From contig NZ_JQNN01000001.1 of the NCBI RefSeq assembly GCF_000745265.1, positions 5,208,001 to 5,272,000 of the forward strand: a DNA stretch of 64,000 nucleotides, given 5' to 3'. Position numbers and translations under genes: made by a program. The notes beneath the pieces were generated by a model. The model saw only the letters and a list, made by a program, of their open reading frames with translations. It had not been told where the DNA came from and searched no databases. The stretch is from Massilia sp. 9096. Its GTDB lineage: Bacteria; Pseudomonadota; Gammaproteobacteria; Burkholderiales; Burkholderiaceae_D. Below are positions 42,911 to 51,277 of the stretch, piece after piece; the first letter of the stretch is position 1, and each line of letters opens with the position of its first letter.

Positions 42911-43823
42911 ACGCCTGTTCGCATCGCTCGCGCTGTGCCTGGCCGGCGCAGCCGCGGCTACATCGACTGCAGCCGCGAACGCCGCGCCCTACGTGCTGGC
43001 CGACACCGAGGTGCTCGACCTCCACGCTGCAACCCTGCAGCGCGACTACCAGGTCTACGTCGCGCTGCCCGAGTCGTACGGGGCAACGCAAAGTACGGGC
43101 CGGCGCTATCCGGTCATCTTCGTGGTCGACGCGAATTATGGCTTCCCGGTGGTGCGCGCGATCGCCGACCGGCTGCACAAGCACGGGCATCTGGAGGAGG
43201 CGATCGTGGTCGGCCTGTCGTACGCGAAGGGCGACAGCCCGACCTACAGCCGGCGCCGCGACTACACGCCGAGCGTGCCGCGCGCCGGCGTCTACACCTC
43301 GGACATGCCGGGCCGCCAGGTCGCCTTCGGGCAGGCCGACGATTACGGGCGCTTCATCTCGAAGCAGGTGTTCCCGCTGGTGGCCGCGCGCTACGGCGCC
43401 GACATGGGGCGCAAGATCTTCGTGGGACACTCCTACGGCAGCCTGCTCGGCGTCGAGCTGCTGTTGACGCGGCCCGGGACTTTTGAAGACTACATCCTCG
43501 GCAGCCCGTCGCTGTGGTTCGACGGCGGCGTGCTGTTCGAGCGCGAGCGGGCGTACGCGCGCGCGCACAAGGATTTGCCGGCCAAGGTCTACTTCGGCAT
43601 CGGCGGCCAGGAGACGCTGGCGCGCGGGCAGAAGCGTTCGCGCTCGGAAGAGCATGCCGACATGGTGGCGGACCTGCGCGAGTTCGACGCGGCCTTGAAG
43701 GCGCACCGTTATCCGGGCTTGAAGACGCAGCTCGAGGTATTCCCCGGCGAGGACCACGCCAGCGTGTTCCCGATCCTGCTCACGCACGGGCTGCGCGCGT
43801 ATCTACATGAAGAGCCGCGTTAG
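42867..43823 (+). CDS. Exported esterase of the alpha/beta hydrolase (IroE/Fes-like) type, start apparently frameshifted
   Basis: 318 residues if translated from ATG 42867 inside the beta-lactamase gene. Core motifs: YPVIFVVDANYGFPVVRAIADRL, nucleophile VGHSYGSLLGVELL, GSPSLWF, and histidine in FPGEDHASVFP, as in IroE-like esterases. The expected start, ATG 42907 with GGGAAAGGAAAA before it and an ATGA overlap with the upstream stop, is one base out of frame. With one more A (ATGAAACGC) it would read M-K-R-L-F-A-S-L-A-L, a perfect signal peptide. So either one base is lost in the A-run, by mutation or sequence error, or the longer basic start is used. Confidence 0.8.
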   Translation: MGKTKANKKGKENHERLFASLALCLAGAAAATSTAAANAAPYVLADTEVLDLHAATLQRDYQVYVALPESYGATQSTGRRYPVIFVVDANYGFPVVRAIADRLHKHGHLEEAIVVGLSYAKGDSPTYSRRRDYTPSVPRAGVYTSDMPGRQVAFGQADDYGRFISKQVFPLVAARYGADMGRKIFVGHSYGSLLGVELLLTRPGTFEDYILGSPSLWFDGGVLFERERAYARAHKDLPAKVYFGIGGQETLARGQKRSRSEEHADMVADLREFDAALKAHRYPGLKTQLEVFPGEDHASVFPILLTHGLRAYLHEEPR

Positions 43824-43838
43824 ATCGCGTGCTGAACG

Positions 43839-44333
43839 TCAGGCCGGCTGGGCCAGCAGCGCTTCGATGTCGTTGGCGATGTCTTCCGGCTTGGTCAGCG
43901 GCGCGTAGCGCTTGACCACCTGGCCGTCGGGCCCGACCAGGAACTTGGTGAAGTTCCACTTGATGGCTTCCGTGCCCAGCACGCCGGAAGCCTCACCCTT
44001 CAGGTACTGCCACAGCGGATGGGTGTGCTCGCCGTTGACGTCGACCTTGGCGAACATCGGGAACGAAACGCCGTAGTTCTGCTCGCAGAAGGCGCCGATC
44101 TCGGCCTCGGTGCCCGGCTCCTGCTTGCCGAACTGGTTGCAGGGGAAGCCCAGCACCTCGAAACCGGGGCCGCGGCCGTGCAGCTCGCGGTACAGGGCTT
44201 CCAGGCCCTTGTATTGCGGCGTGAAGCCGCATTCGCTGGCGGTGTTCACGATCAGCAGCACCTTGCCGCGGTACTGGCTGAGCTCTACCTGCCTGCCGTC
44301 CAGGGACACGGCGTGAAAATCGAAGACGTTCAT
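43839..44333 (-). CDS. Glutathione peroxidase (cysteine type)
   Basis: 164 residues. Reduces hydroperoxides with glutathione or thioredoxin. The peroxidatic cysteine is in NTASECGFTPQY (C36), with the partner motifs LGFPCNQFGKQEPG and IKWNFTKFLVG completing the Cys-Gln-Trp set; it is the cysteine, not selenocysteine, form. AGGAGAG precedes ATG 44333, so an in-frame ATG 21 bases further up is not needed. Convergent with the esterase gene, 15 bases apart. Confidence 0.95.
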   Translation of the reverse strand: MNVFDFHAVSLDGRQVELSQYRGKVLLIVNTASECGFTPQYKGLEALYRELHGRGPGFEVLGFPCNQFGKQEPGTEAEIGAFCEQNYGVSFPMFAKVDVNGEHTHPLWQYLKGEASGVLGTEAIKWNFTKFLVGPDGQVVKRYAPLTKPEDIANDIEALLAQPA

Positions 44334-44400
44334 CGGACACTCTCCTGCATTCATGTTAATTCGAATGCAAGAGTGTACGACAAACCCGCGCGGGTGTCGT

Positions 44401-45537
44401 TCAGACGATCCCCAGGTGCTCCGTCCCGCTCGAGAAATCGCGGTTCCTGGCGTGCTTGCTATTGAGCTTGATGTTCAGGCGCAGGTCGTTGACGGAGTCG
44501 GCGTTGCGCAGCGCGTCCTCGTAGCTGATCTTGTCGGCCTCGTACAGGTCGAACAGCGCCTGGTCGAAGGTCTGCATGCCGAGTTCGCGCGACTTCTTCA
44601 TGATCTCCTTGATCTCGTGGACTTCGCCCTTGAAGATCAGGTCGGAGATGAGCGGCGAGTTCAGCATGATCTCGATCGCCACGACGCGGCCCTTGGCCTC
44701 TTTGCGCGGGATGAGGCGCTGCGAGATCAGGCCTTTCATGTTGAGCGACAGGTCCATCAGCAGCTGCTGGCGGCGCTCTTCCGGGAAGAAGTTGATGATG
44801 CGGTCGAGCGCCTGGTTGGCGCTGTTGGCGTGCAGCGTGGCCAGGCACAGGTGGCCGGTCTCGGCGAAGGCGATCGCGTGCTCCATCGTCTCGCGGTCGC
44901 GGATCTCGCCGATCTGGATCACGTCCGGCGCCTGGCGCAGCGAATTCTTCAGTGCGGCCTCGAAGCTGTCGGTGTCGACGCCGACTTCGCGCTGGGTGAT
45001 CACGCAGTTGCGGTGCGGGTGCACGAATTCGACCGGGTCTTCGATCGTGATGATGTGGCCGTAGCTGTTTTCATTCCGGTAGCCGACCATCGCCGCCATC
45101 GTCGTCGACTTGCCGGAGCCGGTCGCGCCGACCATGATCACCAGGCCGCGCTTGGTCATGATCACGTCTTTCAGTACGTCCGGCAGCTCGAGGTCGTCAA
45201 AACGCGGGATGGTGGTGGTGATCACGCGCAGCACCATGCCCACGCAGCCCATCTGCATGAAGGCCGAGACGCGGAAGCGCCCCAGGTCGCCGGGGCTGAT
45301 CGCGAAGTTGGCTTCCTTGGAGAGCTCGAAGCCGGCGGCCTGCTTGTCGTTCATGATGGCGCGCGCCAGGTCGGCCGTGTGCGAGCCGTTCAGCGCCTGG
45401 TTCGACACCGGGGTCATGCGCCCGTCGATCTTGATCGCGGGCGGGAAGCCGGACGTGATGAACAGGTCGGAGCCGCCCTTGCTGACCATCAGGCGCAGCA
45501 GGTCGAACATGAATTTGGAGGCCTGGTCGCGTTCCAT
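44401..45537 (-). CDS. pilU: Type IV pilus retraction ATPase PilU
   Basis: 378 residues. AAA-like secretion ATPase that assists PilT in pilus depolymerisation. N-terminal PAS-like domain (SDLFITSGFPPAIKIDGRM), Walker A GATGSGKSTT, Asp box ITIEDPVEFVHPHRN, Walker B IQIGEIRDRETMEHAI, and His box GHLCLATLHANSANQALDRI. The C-terminus continues past the PilT end (RLNIKLNSKHARNRDFSSG), as usual for PilU. Lies 22 bases after pilT in the same direction, likely cotranscribed. Confidence 0.94.
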   Translation of the reverse strand: MERDQASKFMFDLLRLMVSKGGSDLFITSGFPPAIKIDGRMTPVSNQALNGSHTADLARAIMNDKQAAGFELSKEANFAISPGDLGRFRVSAFMQMGCVGMVLRVITTTIPRFDDLELPDVLKDVIMTKRGLVIMVGATGSGKSTTMAAMVGYRNENSYGHIITIEDPVEFVHPHRNCVITQREVGVDTDSFEAALKNSLRQAPDVIQIGEIRDRETMEHAIAFAETGHLCLATLHANSANQALDRIINFFPEERRQQLLMDLSLNMKGLISQRLIPRKEAKGRVVAIEIMLNSPLISDLIFKGEVHEIKEIMKKSRELGMQTFDQALFDLYEADKISYEDALRNADSVNDLRLNIKLNSKHARNRDFSSGTEHLGIV

Positions 45538-45559
45538 GGTAAACCGTATAAATTGAATA

Positions 45560-46603
45560 TCAGCCCGGGAAGTTGTCCGGGATTTTTGCGGCGGCGCGGG
45601 CAGCGGCGCTGGAGATCACGTTGCGGCGCACCAGCTCGGTCAGGTTCTGGTCCAGCGTCTGCATGCCGACGTTCGAGCCGGTCTGGATCGCCGAGTACAT
45701 CTGCGCGATCTTGGCTTCGCGGATCAGGTTGCGGATCGCCGGCGTGCCGATCATGATCTCGTGCGCGGCCACGCGGCCCGAGCCGTCCTTGGTTTTCAGC
45801 AGCGTCTGGGAGATCACGGCCTGCAGCGACTCCGACAGCATCGCGCGCACCATCTCCTTTTCCTCGGCCGGGAACACGTCGACGATACGGTCGATGGTCT
45901 TGGCCGCCGACGAGGTGTGCAGCGTGCCGAACACCAGGTGGCCGGTCTCGGCGGCCGACAGCGCCAGGCGGATCGTTTCGAGGTCGCGCAGCTCGCCGAC
46001 CAGGATCGCGTCCGGGTCTTCGCGCAGCGCCGAGCGCAGCGCGTTGTTGAACGACAGCGTGTGCGGACCGACTTCGCGCTGGTTGACCAGGCACTTTTTC
46101 GAATCGTGGACGAACTCGATCGGGTCCTCGATGGTGAGGATGTGGCCGTATTCGTGCTCGTTCAGGTGGTTGACCATCGCCGCCAGCGTGGTCGACTTGC
46201 CGGAGCCGGTCGGGCCGGTCACCAGCACCAGGCCGCGCGGCTTCAGGGCAAGCTCGGCGAAGATCTTCGGTGCGTTCAGCTCTTCCAGCGACAGGATCTT
46301 GGACGGAATCGTACGCATCACGGCCGCCGCGCCGCGTTCCTGGTTGTAGGCGTTGACGCGGAAGCGCGCCAGGCCGGGAATCGCGAACGAGAAGTCGCAC
46401 TCGAGCATCTCTTCGTACTGCTTGCGCTGGCCGTCGTTCATGATGTCATAGATCATGCCGTGCACGTCCTTGTGCTCGAGCGGCGGCAGGTTGATGCGGC
46501 GCACGTCGCCATGCACGCGGATCATCGGCGGCAGGCCGGAAGAGAGGTGCAGGTCCGAGGCCTTGTTCTTGACCGAGAATGCGAGAAGTTCGGAGATGTC
46601 CAT
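45560..46603 (-). CDS. pilT: Type IV pilus retraction ATPase PilT
   Basis: 347 residues. Hexameric motor that pulls pili in, driving twitching and DNA uptake. Motifs: DLHLSSGLPPMIRVHGDVR, Walker A GPTGSGKSTTLA, LTIEDPIEFVHDSKK, Walker B ILVGELRDLETIRLAL, His box GHLVFGTLHTSSAAKTIDRI and the AIRNLIRE motif near the C-terminus needed for retraction in known PilT. Divergent from yggS with 75 bases between, the common pilT/yggS/proC arrangement. TATATA lies directly against the ATG. Confidence 0.96.
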   Translation of the reverse strand: MDISELLAFSVKNKASDLHLSSGLPPMIRVHGDVRRINLPPLEHKDVHGMIYDIMNDGQRKQYEEMLECDFSFAIPGLARFRVNAYNQERGAAAVMRTIPSKILSLEELNAPKIFAELALKPRGLVLVTGPTGSGKSTTLAAMVNHLNEHEYGHILTIEDPIEFVHDSKKCLVNQREVGPHTLSFNNALRSALREDPDAILVGELRDLETIRLALSAAETGHLVFGTLHTSSAAKTIDRIVDVFPAEEKEMVRAMLSESLQAVISQTLLKTKDGSGRVAAHEIMIGTPAIRNLIREAKIAQMYSAIQTGSNVGMQTLDQNLTELVRRNVISSAAARAAAKIPDNFPG

Positions 46604-46678
46604 TTATATATAATCCTGTTCGGCCGCTGTCTTCCGGTGGCGCGTGCAACCGAAAATATTTCCGTGTAGAAAACCATT

Positions 46679-47380
46679 ATGTCCACAATCGCCGCGAACT
46701 TGCAAGCTGTCGAAGCAGCAATCCAGTCAGCCTGCGACGCTGCCGGCAGGCCGCGTTCGACCGTCCAGTTGCTGGCCGTTTCGAAGATGTTTCCCCCTGA
46801 AGCGGTGCTGGAAGCGGTCGATGCCGGCCAGCGCGCGTTCGGCGAAAACTATCTGCAGGAAGGCGTCGACAAAATCGCCGCTGTGGCAAAAGCGCGACCC
46901 GATCTGGCGCTGGAATGGCATTTCATCGGTCCGATCCAGTCCAACAAGACGCGTCCGATCGCCGCCAGTTTCGATTGGGTGCACACGGTCGAGCGCTTGA
47001 AAATCGCCCAGCGCCTGTCCGAACAGCGCCCGCCCGAGCTGGGGCCGTTGAATATCTGTTTGCAGGTGAACATCAGCGGCGAAGCGACCAAGAGCGGCGT
47101 CCACCCGGACGAGCTGCCGGAACTCGCGCGCGCCGTTGCGGCCTTGCCGAACCTGCGCCTGCGCGGGCTGATGGCGATTCCGGAGCCGCAGCTTGACGCC
47201 GCGCTGCAGCGCGTGCCCTTCGCGCGCCTGCGCGCGCTCGCGCAAGCCATCGTCGACGACGGCATCTTCGTGGACACGCTGTCGATGGGCATGTCGGCCG
47301 ACCTGCACGCGGCGGTGCTGGAAGGCGCCAGCATCGTGCGCGTCGGCAGTGCGATCTTCGGCGCGCGCCATTACGAGTAA
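46679..47380 (+). CDS. yggS: YggS family pyridoxal-phosphate homeostasis protein
   Basis: 233 residues. Single-domain TIM-barrel PLP binder that buffers vitamin B6 and affects amino acid balance; no clear enzyme activity is known. PLP lysine K36 (LLAVSKMFPPEAV), followed by FGENYLQEGVDKI, WHFIGPIQSNK, LQVNISGEATKSG and the phosphate-binding end SMGMSADLHAAVLEGASIVRVGSAIFG. Cotranscribed with proC 27 bases downstream. Confidence 0.95.
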   Translation: MSTIAANLQAVEAAIQSACDAAGRPRSTVQLLAVSKMFPPEAVLEAVDAGQRAFGENYLQEGVDKIAAVAKARPDLALEWHFIGPIQSNKTRPIAASFDWVHTVERLKIAQRLSEQRPPELGPLNICLQVNISGEATKSGVHPDELPELARAVAALPNLRLRGLMAIPEPQLDAALQRVPFARLRALAQAIVDDGIFVDTLSMGMSADLHAAVLEGASIVRVGSAIFGARHYE

Positions 47381-47407
47381 CCCGCGAACGACTTTTCAAG
47401 GAATCGT

Positions 47408-48223
47408 ATGAAGATCAGTTTCATCGGCGGCGGCAACATGGCGACCGCCCTGATCGCCGGCCTGGCCGGCAAGGCAGCACGCGGCGGCGACATCCACGTG
47501 GTCGACCCGAACGCCGAGGCGCTCGGCAAGCTGCGCGAGGCCTATGGCGTGCGTACCGCGCCCGGGATCGGCGCGGAAGTCGCCGCCAGCGACGTCATCG
47601 TGCTGGCCGTGAAGCCGCAGCAGATGCGCGACGTGGCGCTGCGCCTGCAGTCGCAACTGGAGAATCGTCCGCTGGTGCTGTCGATCGCGGCCGGCATCCG
47701 CGGCGCCGACTTGTCGCGCTGGCTGGGCGGCTACGGCGCCATCGTGCGCACCATGCCGAACACGCCGGCGCTGGTCAAGCAAGGCATCACCGGGATGGTG
47801 GCGATGGCCGGCGTCAGCGAGGCCCAGCGCCAGGCCGCCGACAGCATCCTGCAGGCGGTCGGCCAGACCGTGTGGCTCGAGACCGAAGACCTGATCGATC
47901 CGGTGACGGCGGTCTCGGGCAGCGGCCCGGCCTACGTGTTCTTCTTCCTCGAGGCGATGCAGCAGGCGGCCGTCGAGATGGGTTTGTCGAGCGAGCAGGG
48001 CCGCGCACTGGCGCTGGCCACGTTCACCGGCGCGGCTCAGCTGGCGGCGCAATCCGACGAGCCGGCCGAGGTGCTGCGCCAGCGCGTGACCTCGAAAGGC
48101 GGCACCACGCACGCGGCGATCACCAGCATGGAAGCGGCCGGCGTGAAGGAAGCGATCGTCGCGGCGATGAAGGCGGCCGCCGCGCGCGGGCGCGAGCTGG
48201 GCGACGAATTGGGCAAGGACTGA
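47408..48223 (+). CDS. proC: Pyrroline-5-carboxylate reductase
   Basis: 271 residues. Last step of proline synthesis, NAD(P)H-dependent. N-terminal dinucleotide-binding motif SFIGGGNMATALIAGL, VLAVKPQQM, RTMPNTPALV, and the C-terminal signature VTAVSGSGPAYVFFFLEAM with VTSKGGTTHAAI. The ATG follows a GGAATC. Convergent with the ArsR-type gene, five bases apart. Confidence 0.96.
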   Translation: MKISFIGGGNMATALIAGLAGKAARGGDIHVVDPNAEALGKLREAYGVRTAPGIGAEVAASDVIVLAVKPQQMRDVALRLQSQLENRPLVLSIAAGIRGADLSRWLGGYGAIVRTMPNTPALVKQGITGMVAMAGVSEAQRQAADSILQAVGQTVWLETEDLIDPVTAVSGSGPAYVFFFLEAMQQAAVEMGLSSEQGRALALATFTGAAQLAAQSDEPAEVLRQRVTSKGGTTHAAITSMEAAGVKEAIVAAMKAAAARGRELGDELGKD

Positions 48224-48228
48224 CCAGC

Positions 48229-48573
48229 TCACTCCTCGTCGAGCATCTCCCCGAGCCGGTCCAGGCGCTGGTCCCACAGCTGCCGGTTCAGCGCGACCCA
48301 CTCGTCGAGCACGGCCAGCCCCTGCGGGTCGATGGCGCAGGTGCGCACCCGGCCCTGCTTGCTGGTGCGGACCAGCCGGCATTTCTGCAGCACGTCGAGG
48401 TGTTGCGCGACCGCGGTCAGCGTGATCTCGAGCGCCTTGGCGAGCGCGCTGACCGATTGCGGCCCTTGCGCCAGCAGGCGGTAGATCGCGCGGCGGGTCG
48501 CGTCGCCCATCGCGATGAAGATGCGGTCGGCGTCGCTCGGCGCCAGCGACGCGGCATTGCTGGTCGACGTCAT
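48229..48573 (-). CDS. ArsR-type winged-helix transcriptional regulator
   Basis: 114 residues. Winged helix: FIAMGDATRRAIYRLLAQGPQSVSALAKALEITLTAVAQHLDVLQKCRLVRTSKQGRVRTC. It lacks the cysteine metal-site motif (ELCVCDL) of metal sensors, so the signal is something else. The ATG overlaps the stop of the SRPBCC gene by four bases. Such ArsR/AHSA1 pairs are frequent; the regulator usually controls its own operon. Confidence 0.9.
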   Translation of the reverse strand: MTSTSNAASLAPSDADRIFIAMGDATRRAIYRLLAQGPQSVSALAKALEITLTAVAQHLDVLQKCRLVRTSKQGRVRTCAIDPQGLAVLDEWVALNRQLWDQRLDRLGEMLDEE

Positions 48574-49046
48574 GCGCGCGCCAGCGCCTGTTCCATCCGG
48601 TCGAGCAGCTGCTGCCAGCCCTGCCTGCGCATCTGCGGACCGTCCGCGCCTTCGAAAAACACCGCCTGATGGGTGAGCACCAGCCGCGTGCCGCCATCCA
48701 CGGCGATGAACTCGAAGGTTTCCAGCGCGGCCGAGATGCGCTTGCCGCCGAATTCCATCGTCGAGGCGGCGACGATGCGCGCCTCGGGCACGATGTCCAG
48801 GAACGCGCCGCGATGCGCCAGACGGACGCCCTCGAAGGGTGTGCCGGCGTTCAGGCGGTAGCTGAGGGTTTCCTGGCCGCCGACTTCGAAGCGCATGGCG
48901 AAGTCCTCGACCGCATGGGTGTCGCCTTCGGCAAACCAGCGGCGTTTGCGCTGCGGGTCGGCAAACGCCGCGAATACGCGTTGCGGCGAGGCCGGGTAGA
49001 ACCGTTCGATCCTGAAAGTGTCTTCCTGTACGGCGGCAGTGGACAT
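48570..49046 (-). CDS. SRPBCC (AHSA1-like) protein paired with the ArsR regulator
   Basis: 158 residues, helix-grip fold of the Aha1 C-terminal type: FRIERFYPASPQRVFAAFADPQRKRRWFAEGD, then VGGQETLSYRLN, VRLAHRGAFLDIVPEARIV and GTRLVLTHQAVFFEG. Probable hydrophobic-ligand binder, function unknown. ATG 49046 is chosen over an in-frame start 12 bases upstream; TTGGAG precedes it. First gene of a two-gene operon; its promoter lies at 49076-49104. Confidence 0.88.
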   Translation of the reverse strand: MSTAAVQEDTFRIERFYPASPQRVFAAFADPQRKRRWFAEGDTHAVEDFAMRFEVGGQETLSYRLNAGTPFEGVRLAHRGAFLDIVPEARIVAASTMEFGGKRISAALETFEFIAVDGGTRLVLTHQAVFFEGADGPQMRRQGWQQLLDRMEQALARA

Positions 49047-49070
49047 GGCTGGCTCCAAGGTGAAGTGGGA

Positions 49071-49121
49071 ACTTCAGTATTGCATCCAGCCGATCGAAAG
49101 TAAACCCTGGACTTCAGTATT
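49071..49121. repeat. Pair of 11-bp direct repeats around the SRPBCC/ArsR promoter
   Basis: ACTTCAGTATT at 49071-49081 and again at 49111-49121, 40 bases apart. One copy covers the -10, the other lies upstream of the -35 and over the stop codon of the membrane hydrolase. Candidate ArsR operators. Confidence 0.6.
49076..49104 (-). promoter_or_regulatory. Promoter of the SRPBCC/ArsR operon
   Basis: On the minus strand TTTACT (49104-49099), 17-base spacer, AATACT (49081-49076). Transcription would start near 49069, 23 bases before the ATG. Confidence 0.55.
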
Positions 49122-50265
49122 ATGCGGCCGACGTCGGCGCGCCGCCCGGCTGGCGCTGCACCGCCGTTTTCTGCATGAACTCGGCGATCGCCGCCGCATA
49201 CTTTTCGCCGGCCTCGATCAAGCCGTTGTGGCCGGCCGGGGCGATGCTGACGAAGTCGGCGTCCGGCGCCATCCGGCTGATGGCGATGCCGGCTTCCGGC
49301 TTGGTGATACGGTCGGCGTCGCCCGCCAGCACCCGCACCGGCACCGTCAGGGTGCGCGGCGTCTCGGTCTCGTCCCAGCGCAGCACCGCGCGCAAGCCCT
49401 TGGCGATGACGCCGGGATGGTCCTTGATGTTGTAGCGCGACGCGAAGTCGAGCTGCTCGCGCGTGACGCCGCGGCTGAGCGAGGTGAGGCGGTTGACGAT
49501 GTGGCTGGTGCCGTTCAGGTAGCTTTGCAGGTTGCTCAGCCACATCAGTGGCCACAACAGGATGGTCAACAGCAGCAGCGGCTCGATCAGCGGCCAGCGC
49601 AGCAGGCGCAGCAGGCCGCCCGCCATCACGGTGCGCAAGGGCCAGGTATGGGTCGTGTCCATCAGCACCATGCCGCGCACTTTGTGCTGCAGCAGCTCCG
49701 GATGCAGGCGCGCCAGGGTCAGCATCATGAAGCCGCCGATGCTGTGCCCGACCAGGGTCACAGGTTTGTCGCCGGTCGCCAGGATCACGGTGCGCAAGTC
49801 TTCGGCCAGGCGCGCGACGCTGTAGTGGCGGTCGGCCGGCTGGCTCGATTTGCCCAGGCCGGGCAGGTCCCACAGCACCAGGCGGTAGGTCTTGGCCAGT
49901 TCGCGCCGCACCGAGTACCAGGCCGCGCTGTCCAGTGCCCAGCCGTGGGTCAGGATGATGACCGGGCCGTCGGGCGGGCCGTCGAATTCGAGGTGCAGGC
50001 TGCTGCCGTCCGCTGCCTGGAGCGACTGCACGCCGTTGCCAGCCACGGCGTGCGGCTTGTCGCGCCCGTGCGGGTAGAAGGCCAGGACGATCTGGCGTCC
50101 CAGCAATGACCAGGCCACCATCACGAGGCCGTAGACGAGCGAGGACGTGGCCACCAGCATGCCGGCGAACCAGGCCCAGACGAGATAGACGCCGCCGACC
50201 AGCATGGCCAGCGAGGCCAGGCTGAGGAGGGTTCCCAACAGAAATGGCAAAGGCAGGATGTACAT
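49120..50265 (-). CDS. Membrane-anchored alpha/beta hydrolase
   Basis: 381 residues. Two N-terminal membrane helices (about 5-32 and 34-56) precede a hydrolase domain: VIILTHGWALDSAAWYSVRREL (oxyanion), nucleophile VTLVGHSIGGFMMLTLA, acid in VLAGDADRITKP and histidine in IAPAGHNGLIEAG. A further hydrophobic stretch (LIEPLLLLTILLWPLMWL) lies in the cap. Substrate unknown. The stop codon is inside one of the direct repeats of the next operon's promoter. Confidence 0.85.
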   Translation of the reverse strand: MYILPLPFLLGTLLSLASLAMLVGGVYLVWAWFAGMLVATSSLVYGLVMVAWSLLGRQIVLAFYPHGRDKPHAVAGNGVQSLQAADGSSLHLEFDGPPDGPVIILTHGWALDSAAWYSVRRELAKTYRLVLWDLPGLGKSSQPADRHYSVARLAEDLRTVILATGDKPVTLVGHSIGGFMMLTLARLHPELLQHKVRGMVLMDTTHTWPLRTVMAGGLLRLLRWPLIEPLLLLTILLWPLMWLSNLQSYLNGTSHIVNRLTSLSRGVTREQLDFASRYNIKDHPGVIAKGLRAVLRWDETETPRTLTVPVRVLAGDADRITKPEAGIAISRMAPDADFVSIAPAGHNGLIEAGEKYAAAIAEFMQKTAVQRQPGGAPTSAA

Positions 50266-50358
50266 GGGCTTACCCGCTAAGGATGTGGATGCCTGATCCT
50301 ATACGGACGCCTATGTACGTGGCGTTACTTTGAATGCCTGCAATAGATCGACGCGCCG

Positions 50359-50958
50359 CTAGCGGACCGGTTGCGCGGGGCGCCAGTCGGGGTGGAGCAG
50401 GGCCCGGCAGCGCGCAGGCGCGTCCGGCTGTCCGGGCATGGGTTGCAAAGCCTCGTGCGGATCTTCATAAGTGAACGTGTAAAGACGCTGGTCGATGAAC
50501 AGGTGGCGCCGGAAGATCTCCAGGATTTGGCTCGATTCGCCTAAGGAACTGACGTTGGTTTCGCTGCAGTACAGGCCATCGCCTAGAGCCACAGTCGTAC
50601 GGTAGCCGGTGAGCATCAGCAGGACCACGGCCAGCAAGGCGATCAGCCAGGCCAGCGTCGCCAGGATCGAGACGGGCAGCAGCGGCTTGACGCGGTACGT
50701 GGCCAACGTCAGCATGCCCATGCAGAGCAGCGCGGCAATGATGGTGACCTTGTTAGACGCATGCCCGGCGAACGAGAGGCCCCAGAGCCAGGCCAGCGCG
50801 CACGCGATGATGAAGCCGCTGAACAGCGCCTGCCGCCGCGCGGTAGTGCGCTGTACGTCATCGATGTCGGCCTTGCGCAGCAGCAGGAATAACGGCCGCA
50901 GCAGGGCGACCAGGGCGGCGATGGCGCATGGTACGAGGATGAGCAGTGCCACGACCAT
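50359..50958 (-). CDS. Membrane protein of unknown function
   Basis: 199 residues with four hydrophobic helices (about 3-27, 46-66, 70-88, 96-120) and a C-terminal soluble part (about 125-199: LGDGLYCSETNVSSLGESSQILEIFRRHLFIDQ). No motif recognised. Sixteen bases separate its start from the stop of the YqjK-type gene upstream, so it may be the last gene of that operon. Confidence 0.65.
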   Translation of the reverse strand: MVVALLILVPCAIAALVALLRPLFLLLRKADIDDVQRTTARRQALFSGFIIACALAWLWGLSFAGHASNKVTIIAALLCMGMLTLATYRVKPLLPVSILATLAWLIALLAVVLLMLTGYRTTVALGDGLYCSETNVSSLGESSQILEIFRRHLFIDQRLYTFTYEDPHEALQPMPGQPDAPARCRALLHPDWRPAQPVR

Positions 50959-50974
50959 GGCTCGGTTCCGGAGC

Positions 50975-51277
50975 TTAGCCCAGCATCCCCAGCAAGCCGC
51001 GGATCGTGCCCCAGCTGCGCAGCAGCGTGCCGGCGATGCCGGCCAGTCCGCCCAGCCGCTTGCGCCCGATCAGCGCCGCGACCGCGCCGGCGCCGAGCAC
51101 GCCCAGCACCATCTTCCTGTTTGCGACGACATAGCCGGCCACGGGGTGCTCGGCCAGCATCTCGGCGCCCACCTGGGACGGCTGCAGCGCCTTGAGCTCG
51201 TAGGCCAGGCTGGTGCGCTGCTCGGCGCAGCGCTCGACCAGTTGCTTGCGGCGCTCGGCCAGTGAAGGTTTATCCAT
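50975..51277 (-). CDS. YqjK-like small protein
   Basis: 100 residues: a charged N-terminal helix (MDKPSLAERRKQLVERCAEQRTSLAYELKAL) and a hydrophobic C-terminal half with glycine-rich segments (VLGVLGAGAVAALIG, LGGLAGIAGTLL). It overlaps the YqjE-type gene by eight bases. In enterobacteria yqjD, yqjE and yqjK lie in the same order; the similarity is in layout and size, and I infer the family from that. Confidence 0.75.
   Translation of the reverse strand: MDKPSLAERRKQLVERCAEQRTSLAYELKALQPSQVGAEMLAEHPVAGYVVANRKMVLGVLGAGAVAALIGRKRLGGLAGIAGTLLRSWGTIRGLLGMLG

Noticed and set aside
42907..43467. The frame starting at ATG 42907 as a real separate protein
   Set aside because: Its sequence is Arg/Ser/Thr-rich shadow of the esterase; the esterase motifs are in the other frame.
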